A DNA stretch of 64,000 nucleotides, from positions 5,084,001 to 5,148,000 of the forward strand of contig OZ004592.1 in the NCBI GenBank assembly GCA_963924555.1, in the 5' to 3' direction. How positions within the stretch are numbered: the stretch's first letter is position 1; each line of letters begins with the position of its first letter. The notes under the pieces were generated by a model. The model made no database searches. It was not told where the DNA came from and worked only from the letters and a program-made list of their open reading frames with translations. This document shows, in pieces, positions 61,501-64,000 of the stretch. The position numbers were made by a program, and so were the translations under genes. This DNA comes from Crambe crambe (Eukaryota > Porifera > Demospongiae > Poecilosclerida > Crambeidae).

Positions 61501-62164
61501 GGAACCAAACAGTCTTTATGCAACTGTTAAATCGAAGCCAAAACTGGCATCAACACAATGCCATGATGATCTGACCTCTCGTCATTACGATGCACCAGTA
61601 ATGAAGCCAAATAGCACCACTTCATCACTCACTGTTACTGGTACTGGTATAGATCACCAATATGCCACACTAGAGCCTCCCATGATACCTAACACACCAA
61701 ATCCAGGGAAGACACAGAGAGCTGTGGTGAATTCTTCCTCTGAAGTAGACCTTGCAAAGGTCTATTCCAAGCAAGAACATTCCACAAGAGAACCCCAAAG
61801 TACAGTAAAGAAATCACCTCATGCCCTTCAAAAGCCCACAATGCCAGAGAGAGCTGGGCATGATGGTAGTCCTGTTTATCATACTCTAGAACCACCAGTG
61901 TATGCTAAGCCTAAACTGAAAGGACTTGGGAAATCCACAAAAACATCACCTGATGTCTCTATAATTAGAGCAGACAAAACTGCAGTAGACAGTCATGAAT
62001 ATCACACACTTGAACCACCAACAAAGTCATCCAGTGAAACTGAACAAGAGGATGATAACCACAGAAACCTTAATGAGACAAAGACCCACACTGGAAGCTC
62101 TCGTGAATACCACACACTGGAACCACCAACAAGTATATCAAAAAAATCCCTTTCTACAAATTGA
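55536..62164 (+). CDS. R9: complete SRCR/20-EGF/TM receptor with long tail tC
   Basis: Exons: 55536-55611 (signal peptide), 55667-56011 (SRCR-like), EGF 56066-56131, 56192-56293, fourteen 96-nt exons starting at 56347, 56498, 56649, 56804, 56959, 57110, 57265, 57416, 57571, 57726, 57877, 58032, 58183, 58338, then 58498-58593, 58662-58757, 58817-58915, 59089-59190; TM 59244-59382; tail tC 59539-62164. The sum is 1,697 codons with every junction in phase. The tail (about 875 residues) is Lys/Pro/Ser/Thr-rich with over a dozen tyrosine motifs: [70 protein letters not shown], and HQYA[LQ]LEE variants. These are YxxL/V SH2-type sites. The Met-initiated frame from 59465 is intronic before 59539. 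Confidence 0.85.
56347..58433 (+). repeat. Fourteen-unit EGF exon array with 767-bp higher-order repeat
   Basis: Each unit is a 96-bp exon ([18 protein letters not shown] type) with a 55- or 59-bp intron, giving periods of 151 or 155 bp. The spacing series 155-155-151-155-151 occurs twice, so five-exon blocks of 767 bp are duplicated: exons with CCCCGACTGC at 56804 and 57571, and exons with GGAGTGTGC at 57265 and 58032, are exactly 767 bp apart. Confidence 0.92.
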
Positions 62165-62493
62165 GTAGAAGGAAACACACACACCAGACTATTCATTAAA
62201 AAAAACACTACTAATATTATTAGTTTGTACTGTACCTGCACTATTATGTAAGTAGCTTTGCCATATTAATTAGTGTGTTGTGTACATTAAATATTTCCCA
62301 AGAGTTCACTGTTATCAAAACAATACAACTTGTTGATAGTGGAAATCTTAAAGAAGAAGAAAAGTTACACATATAAATGCTTATATTTACAATTAGATGG
62401 CTTATGCAAGTTTATTTTGTATATGATAGCTATCTATACAGACATAAAAACATGTTTGTTGTTTTTATATTGACTGCACATGAAAACTTGCAG

Positions 62494-63058
62494 AGAGTCA
62501 CATGATGATGGATTGGATAATGTGCAAAACACAGCATATGGAAGTCATGCAGGAGAGATTCTCTCTCAGGAAGTGGCTGGTGAGACAGGAAGCAGAGAAG
62601 AGTATGATGATGGATTGGATAATGTAATGATGGATCAAAACACAGCATATCATACAAGAGATTCAGGAGATCTTTTCTCTCAGGAAGTGCCTGGTGGGAG
62701 AGGAAGCAGAGAAGAGCCAGATGATGGATTGGATAACGTGGTAATGGATCAAAATACAGCATACATAAGTCATTCGGGACAGCTTCTCTCTCAGGAAGTG
62801 GCTGGGACAGGAAGTAAAGAACCTAAGTATTATGAAGTACGACCTAATTGCAAAGAGAGAGCACAGGAAGTGGCTGGAGGAACAGGAAGCAAAGAGCCCA
62901 AGTATTATGAAGTACTACCTATTTGTAAGAATGGTGTGGAGGAAGTGGCTGGAGGAACAGAAAGCAAAGAGCCCAAGTATTATGAAGTACTACCTATTCA
63001 TAAGAATGGTGCAGAAGAGATGGCTGGAACAGGAAGCAAAGAAGAGCCCAAGTACTAA
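62494..63058 (+). CDS. Tail exon tE, downstream alternative tail
   Basis: Acceptor CTTGCAG at 62487-62493; the exon starts with one base (A) completing AG|A and runs 188 codons to TAA. It contains repeated DDGLDN-V and DQNTAY blocks (three NTAY) followed by four YYEV[LR]P motifs separated by GTGSKEP-type spacers. It resembles the R1 tail at 3098-3474. It has no signal peptide or TM, and lies 330 bp after the R9 stop. It is most likely an alternative last exon of R9; splicing is inferred. Confidence 0.6.
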
Positions 63059-63625
63059 GAAAAGTGCTATCAATGACATGCACCAAGTGAACATTACGCC
63101 ATGAGAGTGATCCTACTTTGCATAAAAATCCAATTAGAACATACAACTAATATTAATCCATACTCACACTTTCTACCACAAACATGCATGCACGTTTTAA
63201 ATACATATTAATACTATCTGTATACTATAGGGTTACATAAGTATATGAAAGAATGTATGTTGAAGTAAACATGGGCCTGCTAGTTATACAGTAACTGTAA
63301 GGAATAATGCACAAGTTGGGACTGAAAGTTATTCCAATAACTTTGTGGAAAGTTTAAATAAGATAATAAGTAAACTAGCCATGTCATTCCTATAGCATAA
63401 CAGTTTTCTTACTTCAATTTCATCATAGCTTTAGCTCTATGGAGTGTCTTGATCGAGTCACTCATCAGTAACTAATTGTTATGAAAAATTAGCTGCATTC
63501 CCAAAAAGTCTGAAGGAAATTTTTAAACGTCTGCCAATAGCTATCTAGCTTCAGTCCAGTATGATAAGCTCATAACCGCCAGTATTTCAAGAACAGTATA
63601 CTCAATTAAAGAGGTTGTTGTACTG
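63059..63625. other. Spacer between tE and R10
   Basis: Non-coding. TTGTTATGAAAAATTAGC at about 63476 also occurs at about 4688, downstream of the R1 tail, so R1 once had the same 3' neighbourhood as R9/tE. Confidence 0.6.
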
Positions 63626-63958
63626 ATGTTGGAAAATATTAATGCAGCTGTGAGTGGATTAGGAATGAAGTTCATAGTGATACTACTCAGCATTGGATAC
63701 ATGGTCACTGACTCACAAGGCACAAGTAAGAGTGAATATTTCACTTAATATGTAGCCATTCATTAGAATCATGCATGGCATTAGGTTGTAATGGTAGCAG
63801 TATTGATGATATTCGGCTAGTGGAAGGAGATGGATATCAAGGCTTAGTAGAGATATGCACTAGACATGGATGGACAAGTATCTGTGGGAGTAGGTGGAGC
63901 AATGCTGAGGCTAGACTTGCTTGTCGACTGTTGGGATTACCACATATGAATGCTACAG
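63626..63958 (+). CDS. R10: start of another SRCR receptor, 3' end outside window
   Basis: Signal-peptide exon 63626-63725 (MLENINAAVSG, hydrophobic core MKFIVILLSIGYMV) and SRCR exon 63785-63958, in phase. The SRCR part is canonical: DDIRLVEGDGYQGLVEI, WTSICGSRW, ARLACRLLGL. It is closer to the SRCR consensus than the R4-R9 domains, and diverged from them. The exon ends at a GTTAAT donor and the gene continues past 64000. Confidence 0.75.
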
Positions 63959-64000
63959 GTTAATATCCATAGTAGAGAAATGATTATGAAATTAATGTTG

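Noticed and set aside
63626-63958. R10 as a further copy of R9
   Set aside because: Its signal peptide and SRCR sequence are clearly diverged from R4-R9, so it is a different family member, not a tandem copy of the same unit.

Overview
The window is animal nuclear DNA, most likely from a sponge (a demosponge such as Amphimedon). The reasons are AT-rich sequence, very small introns (many 45-70 bp), one-exon-per-EGF-domain genes, SRCR/EGF receptors, and a VPS8 gene with animal-type sequence cut into more than 20 small exons. The species assignment is inference. No bacterial operons, rRNA genes, CRISPR arrays or protein-coding viral genes were seen.

Layout. 1-3474: 3' part of receptor gene R1 (EGF array, membrane segment, tyrosine-rich tail). 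3641-10200: a transposon-rich spacer with a 9-bp-TSD element, two related inverted-repeat elements with 7-bp TSDs, a SINE-like unit, a reverse-transcriptase remnant, a 2A-like LINE remnant and a stray piece of receptor tail. 10887-15884, minus strand: the C-terminal half of VPS8, a CORVET tethering subunit ending in a RING domain; its N-terminal propeller half is not in the window. 16129-63958, plus strand: a tandem array of receptor genes that I label R2 (16129), R3 (22590), R4 (24942), R5 (32895), R6 (35256), R7 (44863), R8 (48222), R9 (55536) and R10 (63626, runs off the end). The repeated module is [tail exons tA, tB1, tB2]-[EGF/TM gene with tail tD]-[SRCR/EGF/TM gene with tail tC]. It has been duplicated in steps of about 10.3, 13.0 and 10.7 kb and then eroded by frameshifts, deletions, foldback elements and recombination.

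How the genes work together. Each gene encodes a type I membrane protein: signal peptide, optional SRCR-like domain, 3 to about 20 EGF domains, one membrane helix, and a cytoplasmic tail full of SH2/PTB-type tyrosine motifs ([36 protein letters not shown]). All EGF exons are phase 1-1, so arrays can grow or lose exons without breaking frame. Every TM exon ends on the same split AG codon, and six different tail exon types (tA, tB1, tB2, tC, tD, tE) all start with the one nucleotide that completes it. Any ectodomain can therefore be spliced, or recombined, onto any tail. R7 looks like such a recombinant. R9 is the most complete gene (about 1,696 aa by exon arithmetic). I read the cluster as a rapidly evolving family of surface recognition receptors with exchangeable signalling tails. 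A role in immunity or self-recognition is inference from architecture only.

Limits. Exons were placed by eye from GT/AG borders, phase continuity and paralogue comparison. No transcript or database evidence was available. Some broken exons could be assembly errors in a highly repetitive region.
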